Source of the DNA: Aneurinibacillus terranovensis DSM 18919 | Lineage (GTDB): Bacteria > Bacillota > Bacilli > Aneurinibacillales > Aneurinibacillaceae | Reading direction: 5' to 3' | Length of the DNA: 64,000 nucleotides | NCBI RefSeq assembly: GCF_000430625.1 | Contig: NZ_AUMJ01000016.1 | Coordinates: forward strand, 62,001 to 126,000 | In this document: one piece after another, positions 14,435 through 23,920 of the stretch | Layout: the number at the start of each line of letters is the position of its first letter | Numbering within the stretch: position 1 is the stretch's first letter | Notes under the pieces: generated by a model | Told to the model about the DNA's origin: nothing | The model's input: only the letters and a program-made list of their open reading frames with translations | Database searches by the model: none | Made by a program: the position numbers and the translations under genes

Positions 14435-16057
14435 GTGAAAAAAGTGATTAATGTCGTAGGGTATATCCGTGTAAGTACACACGAACAAGCGGAGGAAGGC
14501 TTTTCTTTAGAAGCACAAGGAGCAGAAATTAGAAGATACTGTGAGCAAAACAATCTAAACTTGCTCGGCATCTTCTGTGATGCTGGAATCACAGGAACAA
14601 GTATAAAAGAGCGTAAAGATTTCCAAAAATTATTAAAGGTAATTGCAAATGCAAAAGAAGTCTATGGTACAGAAGTAAATTATGTACTTGTGTGGAAATT
14701 AAGTCGGCTCTCCCGCAACATGAAAGACTTGGTGAATACCCTCGATTATTTCGAGGTACATAATGTATATTTGAAAACAATTTCTGAATTAATTGACACA
14801 TCTACATCCGCTGGAAAAAGTTTTATTATGATGTCTGGGATAATGGCTGAGATGGAACGAGAAAATATCGTAAACCAATGTCGTTTAGGTATGAAACAGA
14901 GGGCAAGACAAGGAAAATGGAACGGTGGTAGAGTGCTTGGTTACAAGACTAATAGCAATAAAGAACTGGAAATCGTTGAAGAAGAAGCAAGAATTGTGAG
15001 GGAAGTTTTTCGACTATTTACAGAAGAAGGTTGGGGTTATAAGAAAATTGCTATGTATCTAAACTATCAAGGTTTCGCAACGATTAAAGCAAGAGATTGG
15101 TCTATAAATTCTATAAAACAAATTATCGACAATCCCATTTATGCTGGCTATGTACGATGGGGAAGATATGAATTTTGGAATAAAAAACGAAGAGCAGGAA
15201 AAACAGAAGATTTCATATTCGTTAAAGGTACACATATTCCGATAATCACAGAAGAAACTTGGGGAAAAACTAAACAGGTAAGGAATATTAGGGGGAGAAA
15301 GCCAGAGAAGGTATACGATGGGCATTTCCTATTAACTGGTCTTTTAAAATGCCCTACGTGCGGAGCCTCTATGGTTGCTCATAGAGTGAAAAAACGCAAT
15401 AAACCTGGAGAATACCACCGTTACTATGCGTGTGGTAATTACACAAACAAAGGATTAACAACTTGCAGAACGAATCTTGTTCATGCGGACTATGCCGAAG
15501 AGTATATTCTTAAAGAAATTGAAAAATTGGTGCATAACCCCGAAATTGTAAATTCTATTGTGAAAAAATTGAAGAAAAACACTGAAATTGATACGAAACC
15601 CATGCTAAAAGAATTACAAAAGATAAAAAAAGAGCTTGAAAATATTCAAGCCAAGAAAGAACAAAATCTATTGTTAGAACTTGAGAACAAAATCAGTATA
15701 AATATTTTAACACAAAGAATGGAGTTTTTGGAATCGCAAGAAAAGGAAGCGAAGGAAAAAATATTTAGAATGGAGAGCGAAATCCACAACATCGAATCCC
15801 AAAGTCTATTGGATTCAGACTTCATAAATGATGTTCTTCAAAACTTCATGCAACTGTTCGCAAACGCTGATACTAAACAGAAAAAACAATTGCTACATTC
15901 TTTGATAGATAAAATTACTGTTAATAAAGGTGATACCACAAGCGAACGCACAATAGACAAAATCACATTATTCTTTGAGCCTCAAGAAGTTGAGGCTCTT
16001 TCAAAACAAAAAGTGTTTGAGGCTACTTGTGATACGGTTCTCCCCGGTTTATCTTAA
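14435..16057 (+). CDS. Large serine recombinase (site-specific integrase)
   Basis: A 540-residue recombinase starting at GTG 14435 after GAGAGGAG. The N-terminal resolvase domain has the catalytic serine in [10 protein letters not shown] (Ser14) and the arginine-bearing [16 protein letters not shown] recombinase domain (about 165-270), a zinc ribbon (CPTCGASM … CGNYTN … CRTN, about 305-345) and a long coiled coil (about 380-460) follow, as in CcrA/B/C and phage integrases. It converges on rlmH, and its last 11 codons are read from rlmH 3'-end DNA. This is the layout expected if the enzyme integrated the island at the rlmH 3' end, as SCC recombinases do in staphylococci. Confidence 0.9.
   Translation: MKKVINVVGYIRVSTHEQAEEGFSLEAQGAEIRRYCEQNNLNLLGIFCDAGITGTSIKERKDFQKLLKVIANAKEVYGTEVNYVLVWKLSRLSRNMKDLVNTLDYFEVHNVYLKTISELIDTSTSAGKSFIMMSGIMAEMERENIVNQCRLGMKQRARQGKWNGGRVLGYKTNSNKELEIVEEEARIVREVFRLFTEEGWGYKKIAMYLNYQGFATIKARDWSINSIKQIIDNPIYAGYVRWGRYEFWNKKRRAGKTEDFIFVKGTHIPIITEETWGKTKQVRNIRGRKPEKVYDGHFLLTGLLKCPTCGASMVAHRVKKRNKPGEYHRYYACGNYTNKGLTTCRTNLVHADYAEEYILKEIEKLVHNPEIVNSIVKKLKKNTEIDTKPMLKELQKIKKELENIQAKKEQNLLLELENKISINILTQRMEFLESQEKEAKEKIFRMESEIHNIESQSLLDSDFINDVLQNFMQLFANADTKQKKQLLHSLIDKITVNKGDTTSERTIDKITLFFEPQEVEALSKQKVFEATCDTVLPGLS
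16023..16040 (-). other. Putative attachment site core at the rlmH 3' end
   Basis: GAACCGTATCACAAGTAG, read on the minus strand, encodes the last residues of RlmH (EPYHK) and its stop. It closely resembles the staphylococcal SCC attB core (GAAGC-TATCA-AA-T-A pattern at the same codons). The recombinase gene crosses it. A second copy marking the far end of the island was not found in the window. Confidence 0.6.
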
Positions 16058-16502
16058 ACCCCCGATACACCTGTTCAAGCAAAATTAACCGTACCAACTG
16101 ATGCGGAAACGTCATTCTTGAAAACGACAGGTATTCATTGGCCCGCTTCATCACAGCTTCCGAGAGACCGAGAGAACCGCCGATGACGAAAGCGATAGAA
16201 CTTTTTCCATAAGTGGCCCACTGGTCGAGCTGCCTGGCCAGCTTCTCGGAGGACCACATGTCAGCTTGAATCGCCAGGGCGACGACATGCTGATCAGGCT
16301 TTAAAGCAGACAAAATGCGCACGCCTTCTTTCTCCTTCACCCTTTCCATATCTGCCAGGCTTAAGTTTTCTGGTGCCTTCTCGTCTGTTACCTCGATCAT
16401 ATCGACCTTGGCATAAGCCGACAATCGCTTGGAATACTCCTCAATCCCCATCTTCAAATACTTTTCCTTCAGTTTACCGACAGCCACAATTGAAATGTGC
16501 AT
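16023..16502 (-). CDS. rlmH: 23S rRNA pseudouridine-1915 N3-methyltransferase
   Basis: A complete 159-residue SPOUT methyltransferase. It methylates pseudouridine 1915 in helix 69 of 23S rRNA using SAM. Visible hallmarks are [16 protein letters not shown] at the start, the SAM-binding knot loop [11 protein letters not shown] and the C-terminal RGEPYHK. Its 3' end is intact although a mobile element lies immediately beyond, consistent with a recombinase that rebuilds the gene on insertion. It marks the border between the island and conserved origin-region genes. Confidence 0.95.
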   Translation of the reverse strand: MHISIVAVGKLKEKYLKMGIEEYSKRLSAYAKVDMIEVTDEKAPENLSLADMERVKEKEGVRILSALKPDQHVVALAIQADMWSSEKLARQLDQWATYGKSSIAFVIGGSLGLSEAVMKRANEYLSFSRMTFPHQLVRLILLEQVYRGFKINRGEPYHK

Positions 16503-16544
16503 AACTTCATAATCTCCTTGAATTTTTCTTACTTTTTTGTCTAC

Positions 16545-16717
16545 TTATCCCCCGTTTTCACACAGTTATCCACAAATTGTGCATAAACTCTCTGTGAATA
16601 CATAGAATTGTATACATGCGTAAAAATGCTGATAAATTAGGATCTTAACGCACAAAAATATATGTTAACATGTTGACAACCTTCTTTTATAAACAATTAT
16701 CCACAATTTTATCCACA
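16545..16717. promoter_or_regulatory. DnaA-box cluster upstream of rlmH
   Basis: Three perfect TTATCCACA boxes (16566-16574, 16697-16705, 16709-16717) and a near match CTTATCCCC (from 16545) lie in the 180-base non-coding region upstream of rlmH. They are all in one orientation, about 37 kb from oriC. This resembles the dispersed DnaA-box clusters that titrate DnaA or control genes in Bacillus. Confidence 0.65.
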
Positions 16718-16793
16718 ATAAGAATGTTTGTACCTGTTTCCTCACCTTTATCTTGTCTCTTTTTTCTCTGCTATCATACCATATCCTGCAAAT

Positions 16794-16860
16794 AAAAAGG
16801 CCTGTATGGAATCCGATTCCCTCCTTCTTAAACGAGGATGGAATTCCACACAAGCCTTTT
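16794..16860. terminator. Long hairpin terminator
   Basis: AAAAAGGCCTGT-TGGAAT-CCCTC pairs with GAGG-GGAATTCCA-ACAAGCCTTTT across a short loop. It lies beyond the end of htrA and before the rlmH upstream region, and can stop transcription in both directions. The ~115 bases from here to htrA show no gene. Confidence 0.65.
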
Positions 16861-16976
16861 CATTTACTCCGTATTTTAGCCGCAATTGCCCTATTTGCTT
16901 CCACTCTATTGCTTTGCGGCTACTGTTGCGATTGCTTTAAGCATCTTTCTTAACGAACTTTTTCCTATCCGTTCTC

Positions 16977-18218
16977 TTACTTATTCACATTCCTCGGCTC
17001 TTTTGCCAAGACAACACTCACTGTTTTTTCCTGTGCACCGCGGTAGAAGGTAACCTGAATCGTATCGCCTGCGCGCTTTGTATACAAATATTTACGAAGC
17101 TCGGCCGAATTTTGGATCGGCTGGTTATCCAACTTGACAATAACATCATACTGCTTAAGGCCGGCTTTTTCAGCAGGGCCGAATTGGGTAGTATCCTTAA
17201 TAACGACACCGCTCTGAACACCGGAAGGCAGCTTCAGAGTACTGGTCCACTCATCCGGTGAAATTTCCTGCAAATCAACCGGTGAAATCCCCATATACGG
17301 ACGCTGTACGGAATGATAGCGAATCAAATCATCAATGATGCGGCTTGCATCATCGATCGGAATCGCAAAGCCCAATCCCTCAACGCCTGTTTCAGAGATT
17401 TTCATACTGTTAATCCCAATGACCTGACCCGCGATATTAATTAGGGCACCACCGCTGTTCCCCGGGTTAATAGCGGCATCCGTCTGCAGAACGTTGACCT
17501 CATAATCTGTTTGCCCATCACCATTTAAGTCAACCGGCATCGTCCGCTCCGTGGAACTGATAATCCCTTCCGTCACCGAACGGGAAAATTCCATTCCGAG
17601 CGGGTTCCCAATCGCAATCGCAGGTTCACCGACTTTAAGTTTCGAAGAATCGCCAAACTCAGCTATTTGCGTTACTTTACTGCTGTCAATCTCTAATACA
17701 GCCAAATCCGTTAATGGGTCAAACCCAACCACTCGCGCTTTGACGCGGGGCTGGCCGTTCGATAGGGATACTTCAACCTGATTGGCTCCTTCAATCACAT
17801 GATTGTTTGTCACGATATAGGCTTTGCCGTTTACCTTACGGAACACAATGCCGGAACCGACTCCCTTTTCAACATTTCCCGTATTCTGGCCCCAGAAATC
17901 ACTGCTCGACTGCATGTTGATTACCCCGACAACGGCGTTTTCAACTTTGCTCACCGCATTTACTACACCGGAATTAACATCCACGTTATAATGGGCACCG
18001 GGAACATTAGGGGTGTTTGTATTTTCATTTGGCAGCGCCTGATTTCCCGGCAGCGCGTTCTGCACTCCGGAGAGATAGCCCGATTTAATCATGGTAGGGA
18101 CTAGCATAAGGACAATGAGTCCACCAATAATGGCTCCAATCAGCGCGGTCAAGAAGGTTGATGTCCCTCCTCCGCGCTTTTTTCTTTGCGAATCGAAATC
18201 GTCATCATAATAACCCAT
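16977..18218 (-). CDS. htrA: Membrane-anchored serine protease HtrA/DegP-like
   Basis: Start at 18218 (MGYYDDDFD) because AAAGGAG lies eight bases before it. The 413-residue protein has a cytoplasmic Lys/Arg tail, one transmembrane anchor (about 20-43), a Gly/Asn/Pro linker, a trypsin-like domain with His140 (TNNHVIEG), Asp171 (TDLAVLEID) and Ser255 (NPGNSGGAL), and one C-terminal PDZ domain (from ~300). It degrades or refolds misfolded proteins at the outer face of the membrane. It is the last gene of the walRK cluster (yycK/htrC position in Bacillus). Confidence 0.93.
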   Translation of the reverse strand: MGYYDDDFDSQRKKRGGGTSTFLTALIGAIIGGLIVLMLVPTMIKSGYLSGVQNALPGNQALPNENTNTPNVPGAHYNVDVNSGVVNAVSKVENAVVGVINMQSSSDFWGQNTGNVEKGVGSGIVFRKVNGKAYIVTNNHVIEGANQVEVSLSNGQPRVKARVVGFDPLTDLAVLEIDSSKVTQIAEFGDSSKLKVGEPAIAIGNPLGMEFSRSVTEGIISSTERTMPVDLNGDGQTDYEVNVLQTDAAINPGNSGGALINIAGQVIGINSMKISETGVEGLGFAIPIDDASRIIDDLIRYHSVQRPYMGISPVDLQEISPDEWTSTLKLPSGVQSGVVIKDTTQFGPAEKAGLKQYDVIVKLDNQPIQNSAELRKYLYTKRAGDTIQVTFYRGAQEKTVSVVLAKEPRNVNK

Positions 18219-18332
18219 GGTCATGACTCCTTTCTTTTTGTTCGTTTTGTTCATTCAGCTTTGTTTGTTGCATCGTAAAGTATGACCTATGATTCTTTGA
18301 AAATAATTACGTCCACAACAGCAGATGCAAAC

Positions 18333-19130
18333 CTACTTACGTGTAATTTCTCTCATTACCGTTGGACGCACAGGAGATGTATCGACAAGATGCACATCAT
18401 CTCCTACGCTAAACCCGCTTTCCTGTAAAATATTGTTGACAGTGAGACGGGCCAGCTCCGTCATATTATTTTCTTTGCTCAAATGAGCAAGGTAAATCGT
18501 TTCGCCCTTACCCGCAAGAATATCACACAGTGCTTCTCCTGCTGTTTCATTGGAAAGGTGCCCTACATCGCTTAAAATACGCCGTTTTAAATGCCAGGGA
18601 TAACCGCCCATTCGAAGCATCTCCACATCGTGATTTGATTCGAAAATATAGGCGTCTGAATCCCGAATTGTATCCTTAATCCGCTGGCTGACATAACCCA
18701 AATCCGTTGTCAGGCTTACTTTATTATCTTCTTCATAGAAACAAAAGCCCATTGGCTCAGCCGCGTCATGCGACGTTCCATATGATTCAACGGTCATATC
18801 CGCGAACTGCAGCACCTCCCCTATTTCCATAATCATGCGCTGGTTTTCACTAATCGTCCCCAACTGCTCATCTAATTCCGCCCATGTCTTGCTGTTCGCG
18901 TATATGGGCAGCTGGTAGCGTCTGGCCAACACGCCTACCCCTTTAATGTGGTCCTTGTGTTCATGGGTGATAAGAATCGCGTCCAAATCTGCGGCATTTC
19001 GGTCCACTTCGGCCAGCAAACCTTCTATTTGTTTACCACTTAACCCGGCATCTACTAACAACTTACTGTCTTTCGATTCAATAAAAAATGAATTGCCAGT
19101 ACTACCACTGGCAAGCACGCTAAATTTCAT
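18333..19130 (-). CDS. walJ: MBL-fold metallohydrolase WalJ/YycJ
   Basis: A 265-residue metallo-beta-lactamase-fold protein with the HxHxDH motif (ITHEHKDHIKG), a second His (GTSHDA) and the terminal LAHLSKENN strand. AGAGGAG precedes ATG 19130. WalJ is the conserved last member of the WalRK operon; it is nuclease-like and linked to coordinating cell division with DNA replication. It lies 17 bases after yycI and about 115 bases before htrA. Confidence 0.92.
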   Translation of the reverse strand: MKFSVLASGSTGNSFFIESKDSKLLVDAGLSGKQIEGLLAEVDRNAADLDAILITHEHKDHIKGVGVLARRYQLPIYANSKTWAELDEQLGTISENQRMIMEIGEVLQFADMTVESYGTSHDAAEPMGFCFYEEDNKVSLTTDLGYVSQRIKDTIRDSDAYIFESNHDVEMLRMGGYPWHLKRRILSDVGHLSNETAGEALCDILAGKGETIYLAHLSKENNMTELARLTVNNILQESGFSVGDDVHLVDTSPVRPTVMREITRK

Positions 19131-19147
19131 GAAGATGGTTGCTCCTC

Positions 19148-19957
19148 TTACTTTGTCATATCATTATTATTGGAGATATTAATATTTTTTTCAAGGGGAG
19201 GAGCCTGTTCGACGGCTCCGGTAATGCCGTTCACATAATGTACTTCACCGTTATGAATCACGCGCCAAACCGGTGCCAGCACTTGAATATCGGCATCATA
19301 CGTATGCCCGTAATACCCGATAGAAATCCCGGTAATTTCCTCACCGTACCGGATATATCCGTTATCAAGCAGGGTACGCAGAGCAGTATAAGCCGAAATG
19401 ACTTTCCGCCCCATTCCCTGATTAATCACCTGCATATGAATCTGACGGTAGCCGAGGGCTTTTTTGTGGTCTACCACAATTTCAAGCGGAGCGCTAAACA
19501 TAGGGTAAACCTGATTGAGCTGCAGATACCGGCGGACAGTTGGCGTACTCCTCTCTTTATCGTACACATAACCCGGCAAAAAAGCGATGTATGGCTGCGT
19601 GTTCTTCAACCAATCTTCCTGATTGATGGAATCAGACACCGGTACCGGGTTTGGGAAAACCGAAATCACACCGTTTCCGTTCGATTCAATGCGCTGATCG
19701 GGAAGCATCTGCACATATTCGGATAAGGAAGTAAATCGTATGTTAATATAATGCATCTCCGGCGTATCTTTTGAAATATCGGCTTTGAGCGTGATATGGC
19801 GCGTTTTTAACAATTCATCAAAGCTCGAAGGAATCAACTCGCTTTGCGGTTCCGTTTCAATCCAGCGGTTCTGGGCACTGATAATCTGATACGCAAGAAA
19901 AATATCCAACAGGAGAAAGGACAGAATCAGGATGGTTTTTGCCCTACTCCAATCCAT
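19148..19957 (-). CDS. yycI: Two-component system regulatory protein YycI
   Basis: Start at ATG 19957 (MDWSRAKTILILSFLLLDIF) after GAGAGGAGG; its first codons overlap the end of yycH. A single N-terminal membrane anchor (7-28) and a ~240-residue external domain match YycI. With YycH it binds WalK in the membrane and modulates kinase activity, which in turn sets autolysin expression. 269 residues, normal length. Confidence 0.92.
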   Translation of the reverse strand: MDWSRAKTILILSFLLLDIFLAYQIISAQNRWIETEPQSELIPSSFDELLKTRHITLKADISKDTPEMHYINIRFTSLSEYVQMLPDQRIESNGNGVISVFPNPVPVSDSINQEDWLKNTQPYIAFLPGYVYDKERSTPTVRRYLQLNQVYPMFSAPLEIVVDHKKALGYRQIHMQVINQGMGRKVISAYTALRTLLDNGYIRYGEEITGISIGYYGHTYDADIQVLAPVWRVIHNGEVHYVNGITGAVEQAPPLEKNINISNNNDMTK

Positions 19958-21323
19958 TGCCGCCGCCTCCTCTCGTTTTCCCGGATACCGCCGCATTAAT
20001 AAACAACGGGCTGTCACTTAAACGTTGAATAACCCACACCGGGCGAATTTCCATAAAATCATACACAATATGCATTTTAAATCCAAGCTCAATTCCGGTA
20101 ATTTGCTGCTGATTCACATGGGATTTATTTATCAAATGAATAAGCTCAGAGCCGGACATAACCGTAACCGGTACCCGCTCAAAATACGTATCCAGCTGCA
20201 GCATCGGCCGCTGAAATCCAACCACCGCGGTTCCGCTTGTTTGAAGAAGCACCGTATTCTCTCCGAATTGATCCCCGTATAGAGGATATGAATCAATCTG
20301 TGGGCGGAATTGATAGGTGACAGCCCCCTGCTTGCGCTGGCGGCTTTCGGTCGATTCAAGACAGTAGCTGCCTGTCCAACCTCCATGCTGATTCACAAAC
20401 ATAATAGCCGCATTCAGCGAATCAACACTGGGCCCTTCATTTTGATTACTCCCTTCTTGCGCCGGATCCCGGTAGAGCAGATACTTCTGGTGCGGTGGAA
20501 TCGATACAACCTTGCTCCCGTCGGTATAGATCATTGTCCCGTCACGCTCCGTTACTTCCCTCGTCAGATTCGGATCAACAAAAAAAGTTTCAATCACCTG
20601 GCGAATCGTTAATGGCTGATAGAAATACCGAAAACGGTACATGTTTGCCTGATCTTTCGGCAAGTAGATCGGGTGCAAAAAAGCGCGAGTGGACGGTTCG
20701 CCCGGCGCTTCCGACGGGGCACGATAGACCAGCTGTTCAGGAAGATTACGCCCCCCCCATTTTGAATACATTCCATCCATATCAGAAGGGGAGATAGTGA
20801 TTCGTGCCCGCAGCATCCGCCTGTCCAAATCGGAAATAAACAGCGCATAGGACATATTTTCCTCTTTGCTGCTGTAGAGCCAAACCCGCGTAATCCCGTG
20901 AAAATTACTGTCAAGCCGGCCTCTAATCGTAAAAAGTTGACCGAAGATATCCATGGGAATCGAGTCCCGGTAAATTACTTCAATCCCTTTCTGCTTTGTC
21001 AGGAGATGATCCCATTCCTCCCCGCTGAATTTCACCTCCGCTACATCATAGAAATACCATTTGCTCATTTCCTCGTGAAATTTTTTATAGGGCAGCGTAG
21101 TAGGGAGCGCTTTTTTGTGGTGACCGTCCCCGCTATGAAAAATAAGCGCCGACGGCTGTACAAAATCAGTCATTTGTTCCGTATGCCCGATAGGCTGCGG
21201 TGCTATATACCTTGATGGACCCAGATTATCAAGGCGCGGTTGGTCATTCCAGATTAACCCGGAAAGCACAAAGCTCAAACCAATAAGCAGAATGAGAAGA
21301 ACTGTTTTAACCTGTTCAATCAT
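19944..21323 (-). CDS. yycH: Two-component system activity regulator YycH
   Basis: Start at ATG 21323 (MIEQVKTVLLILLIGLSFVL) with GAGGAGGTGG upstream; it overlaps the end of walK by 8 bases. One membrane anchor (about 5-25) and a large external region fit YycH, the partner of YycI in controlling WalK. 459 residues. The overlaps along walK-yycH-yycI indicate tight translational coupling. Confidence 0.92.
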   Translation of the reverse strand: MIEQVKTVLLILLIGLSFVLSGLIWNDQPRLDNLGPSRYIAPQPIGHTEQMTDFVQPSALIFHSGDGHHKKALPTTLPYKKFHEEMSKWYFYDVAEVKFSGEEWDHLLTKQKGIEVIYRDSIPMDIFGQLFTIRGRLDSNFHGITRVWLYSSKEENMSYALFISDLDRRMLRARITISPSDMDGMYSKWGGRNLPEQLVYRAPSEAPGEPSTRAFLHPIYLPKDQANMYRFRYFYQPLTIRQVIETFFVDPNLTREVTERDGTMIYTDGSKVVSIPPHQKYLLYRDPAQEGSNQNEGPSVDSLNAAIMFVNQHGGWTGSYCLESTESRQRKQGAVTYQFRPQIDSYPLYGDQFGENTVLLQTSGTAVVGFQRPMLQLDTYFERVPVTVMSGSELIHLINKSHVNQQQITGIELGFKMHIVYDFMEIRPVWVIQRLSDSPLFINAAVSGKTRGGGGNGLE

Positions 21324-23142
21324 CGACCTCCACCTCCTCACAAACCGGAAGTGTAAACCTCACCTTGGTACCTTTTTGCCATTCACTTTCGATTTCAATC
21401 GTTCCACCGTGCGCCAGCACGATTTGCCGGGCAATCGACAGGCCGAGCCCCGTTCCCCCCATGCTGCGGCTTCGCGCTTTATCCACCCGGTAAAACCGCT
21501 CAAAAATTCTCTCGAGATCGCGGCGGGGAATCCCTATGCCTTCATCAATAACTTCAATCGCCAGCCATTCCCCCCGCCTGCATGCCCGCAGGGTAATACG
21601 TGTTCCTTTATTAGAATATTTCATGGCGTTGGACAGCAAGTTATCAAGAACCTGAATGACACCGTCCCTGTCTGCCCATATGAGCGGCAGGTCTTCACCA
21701 TCCGGATATTCAACCTCTATCTGAATATCTTCCTGCTGGCTCTTTACAGCGAAACGTTCCATTAAATCAATAAAGAGACGCTGCACATTAATGGCCCGCT
21801 GGTCAATGAGATTCTGGCCGGCGTCAAAGCGGGAAAGCTGCAGCAAATCATTGACAAGGCGGGTCATCCGGTCCGTTTCATTCAAAAGGACGCGCAAGAA
21901 TCTGCGGGAAATATCCGGGTCATCCACCACTCCTTCCTCGAGAGCTTCGAGATAGCTTTTTAGCGTGGTAAGTGGCGTGCGGAGTTCATGGGAAACATTG
22001 GCGACAAATTCCTTCCGCTCCCGGTTCAGGGATTCCTGCTCTGTTACATCCTGGATAACCGCGATAATCCCGGTTTCCTTTTCTTCGTCATGCCTGCCTT
22101 TAAGGGATGTAAAAGTAAGGCTGATCAGCCGCTCTTCCCCTTCAATTTCCATATCCATTACAAGTGTTCCGGTTCCTTCAAATAAGAGGTCCGCTTCATC
22201 ACCATCGGTTGGGATATTAAACAATTGATACAGATTTTTCCCGAGAGCCTGCTGATAAGGTACATTAATCATCCGCTGAGCAGGCGCATTAATCAAGATG
22301 ATATTGTTGTCTCCATCCGTAGCAATCACGCCGTCACTCATATTCGCGAGAATGGAAGAAAGCTTTTCTTTTTCTTCCTCTGTCTGTGCAAGTGCCTTTT
22401 TCAAACGCCTCGCCAAGTCGTTAAACGTTTCACCGAGCTGGCCGATTTCATCACCTGAATAAATGCGCACACGCCGGTTAAAATCCCCATTAGCCATCGC
22501 ATTCGCCTGCCGGGTAATTTCCTTTACCGGCGTTGTTATCGTCCGCGCAAGGATAATCCCCAGCCCTGCCGTCAAAAGGAGCGCCAGGCCAGTTCCGGTA
22601 GCAAAGATGCTGTTGATTTTGCGCATCGTACTGTACATTTCTTCCATGGAGGCGACCATATACAGCACTCCAAGAATCTTTGTGCCTTTTTTCACCGGCA
22701 GAGCCAATACCTTAACGCGCTGGCCGGTCTCCGGATTATACTGGACGGATTCACTTCTCGTTCCGAGCAGTGCCATGTTCACCTCAGCACGGGTGCTCTT
22801 CTGGCCGACAAATGCTTTATTTTCCTCCGTGGTCGTCAGAACCACGCCGTTCTGATCGATAAGCTGCACGTCTGCCCCACGCAGAGCAAACAGATTATGG
22901 ATCAGGTTATCAATGTCTTCTTTGGGAAACGACTGCCGCGATTCCCCGTCAAGATAACGCTCAATATTGACTGCGAGCAGATTCGCCTGCGTGTTAAGCG
23001 TATCGTTAAAGTTGTTGACATAGTACGCTTCGGCCGTCCGGATAAAATACGCTCCGATAACCTGCATCGCAATTAAAATCAGGAGAAGATACAGGACGAC
23101 TACTTTCCACTGGACGGTTTGAAAAAAACGTACCCTGCCCAT
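21316..23142 (-). CDS. walK: Essential sensor histidine kinase WalK
   Basis: 608 residues: TM1 (14-34), an extracellular Cache-like domain (35-180), TM2 (182-200), HAMP (200-253), cytoplasmic PAS (258-370), HisKA with phospho-acceptor His385 (FVANVSHELRTPL), and an HATPase domain with N, G1 (IDEGIGIP) and G2 (GGTGLGLS) boxes. It phosphorylates WalR to control peptidoglycan hydrolases in step with growth. It starts 3 bases after the walR stop. Confidence 0.96.
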   Translation of the reverse strand: MGRVRFFQTVQWKVVVLYLLLILIAMQVIGAYFIRTAEAYYVNNFNDTLNTQANLLAVNIERYLDGESRQSFPKEDIDNLIHNLFALRGADVQLIDQNGVVLTTTEENKAFVGQKSTRAEVNMALLGTRSESVQYNPETGQRVKVLALPVKKGTKILGVLYMVASMEEMYSTMRKINSIFATGTGLALLLTAGLGIILARTITTPVKEITRQANAMANGDFNRRVRIYSGDEIGQLGETFNDLARRLKKALAQTEEEKEKLSSILANMSDGVIATDGDNNIILINAPAQRMINVPYQQALGKNLYQLFNIPTDGDEADLLFEGTGTLVMDMEIEGEERLISLTFTSLKGRHDEEKETGIIAVIQDVTEQESLNRERKEFVANVSHELRTPLTTLKSYLEALEEGVVDDPDISRRFLRVLLNETDRMTRLVNDLLQLSRFDAGQNLIDQRAINVQRLFIDLMERFAVKSQQEDIQIEVEYPDGEDLPLIWADRDGVIQVLDNLLSNAMKYSNKGTRITLRACRRGEWLAIEVIDEGIGIPRRDLERIFERFYRVDKARSRSMGGTGLGLSIARQIVLAHGGTIEIESEWQKGTKVRFTLPVCEEVEVDD

Positions 23143-23145
23143 TGT

Positions 23146-23853
23146 CTATTCCTCCTGCGGGCTGCGCATCGCGTAGCCCAACCCCCGGCGTGTAATAATA
23201 TACTGGGGAGACCCTGGATTGTCTTCTATTTTTTCGCGCAGTCTTCGTATCGTCACGTCAACCGTCCGGGCATCACCAAAATAATCAAAGCCCCATACAG
23301 ACTGCAGGAGATGGTCCCGGGTAAGGACCTGTCCACAATTCTTTGCGAGATAGTGAAGCAGAGCGAATTCTCGGTGGGTCACCTCGATTGGCTGCCCTTT
23401 TTTTTGTACGATGTATGATTTTGTATCAATCGTAAGCTGTCCAATCGTAAGGAGGGAAGAAAGATCGGCTTGATTTGTTTCTTCATTGGATTTATGACGC
23501 CGCAGATTAGCCCGCACCCTGGCCATTAATTCACGGCTGCCAAACGGCTTGGTTACATAATCATCCGCCCCAAGTTCAAGCCCAATCACTTTATCAAGCT
23601 CGCTGTCTTTGGCCGTCAGCATAATAATCGGCATATTCGCGGTACGACGAATCGTACGGCAGACTTCCATACCGTCTTTACCGGGCAGCATGATATCGAG
23701 CAAAATTAAATCAGGATTCTCTTTTTCTGCCAGAGTTATCGCTTCATCGCCATCATACGCACAGACCACTTCATAGCCCTCTTTTTCCAGCGTAAACTGC
23801 AAAATATCGGCAATCGGCCGCTCATCGTCAACCACAAGTATTTTCTGATTCAT
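23146..23853 (-). CDS. walR: Response regulator WalR (OmpR family)
   Basis: 235 residues: a receiver domain with Asp9-Asp10, phospho-acceptor Asp53 ([10 protein letters not shown]) and Lys102-type switch (VTKPF), and a C-terminal winged helix with [20 protein letters not shown]. It is the DNA-binding output of the WalK system, controlling cell-wall hydrolase genes. First gene of the walR-walK-yycH-yycI-walJ-htrA operon. Only ~65 bases, mostly terminator, separate it from purA, so its own promoter is cramped or some read-through occurs. Confidence 0.97.
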   Translation of the reverse strand: MNQKILVVDDERPIADILQFTLEKEGYEVVCAYDGDEAITLAEKENPDLILLDIMLPGKDGMEVCRTIRRTANMPIIMLTAKDSELDKVIGLELGADDYVTKPFGSRELMARVRANLRRHKSNEETNQADLSSLLTIGQLTIDTKSYIVQKKGQPIEVTHREFALLHYLAKNCGQVLTRDHLLQSVWGFDYFGDARTVDVTIRRLREKIEDNPGSPQYIITRRGLGYAMRSPQEE

Positions 23854-23873
23854 CCTGGCGTTACCTCACCCTC

Positions 23874-23902
23874 AAAAAAACCCGGCTTTTCAATAAGCCG
23901 GG
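23874..23902 (-). terminator. purA terminator
   Basis: CCCGGCTT and AAGCCGGG form an 8-bp stem, followed on the minus strand by seven T residues. It lies 19 bases beyond the purA stop and before walR. Confidence 0.85.
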
Positions 23903-23920
23903 CTGTTCTTTACCTCTATT

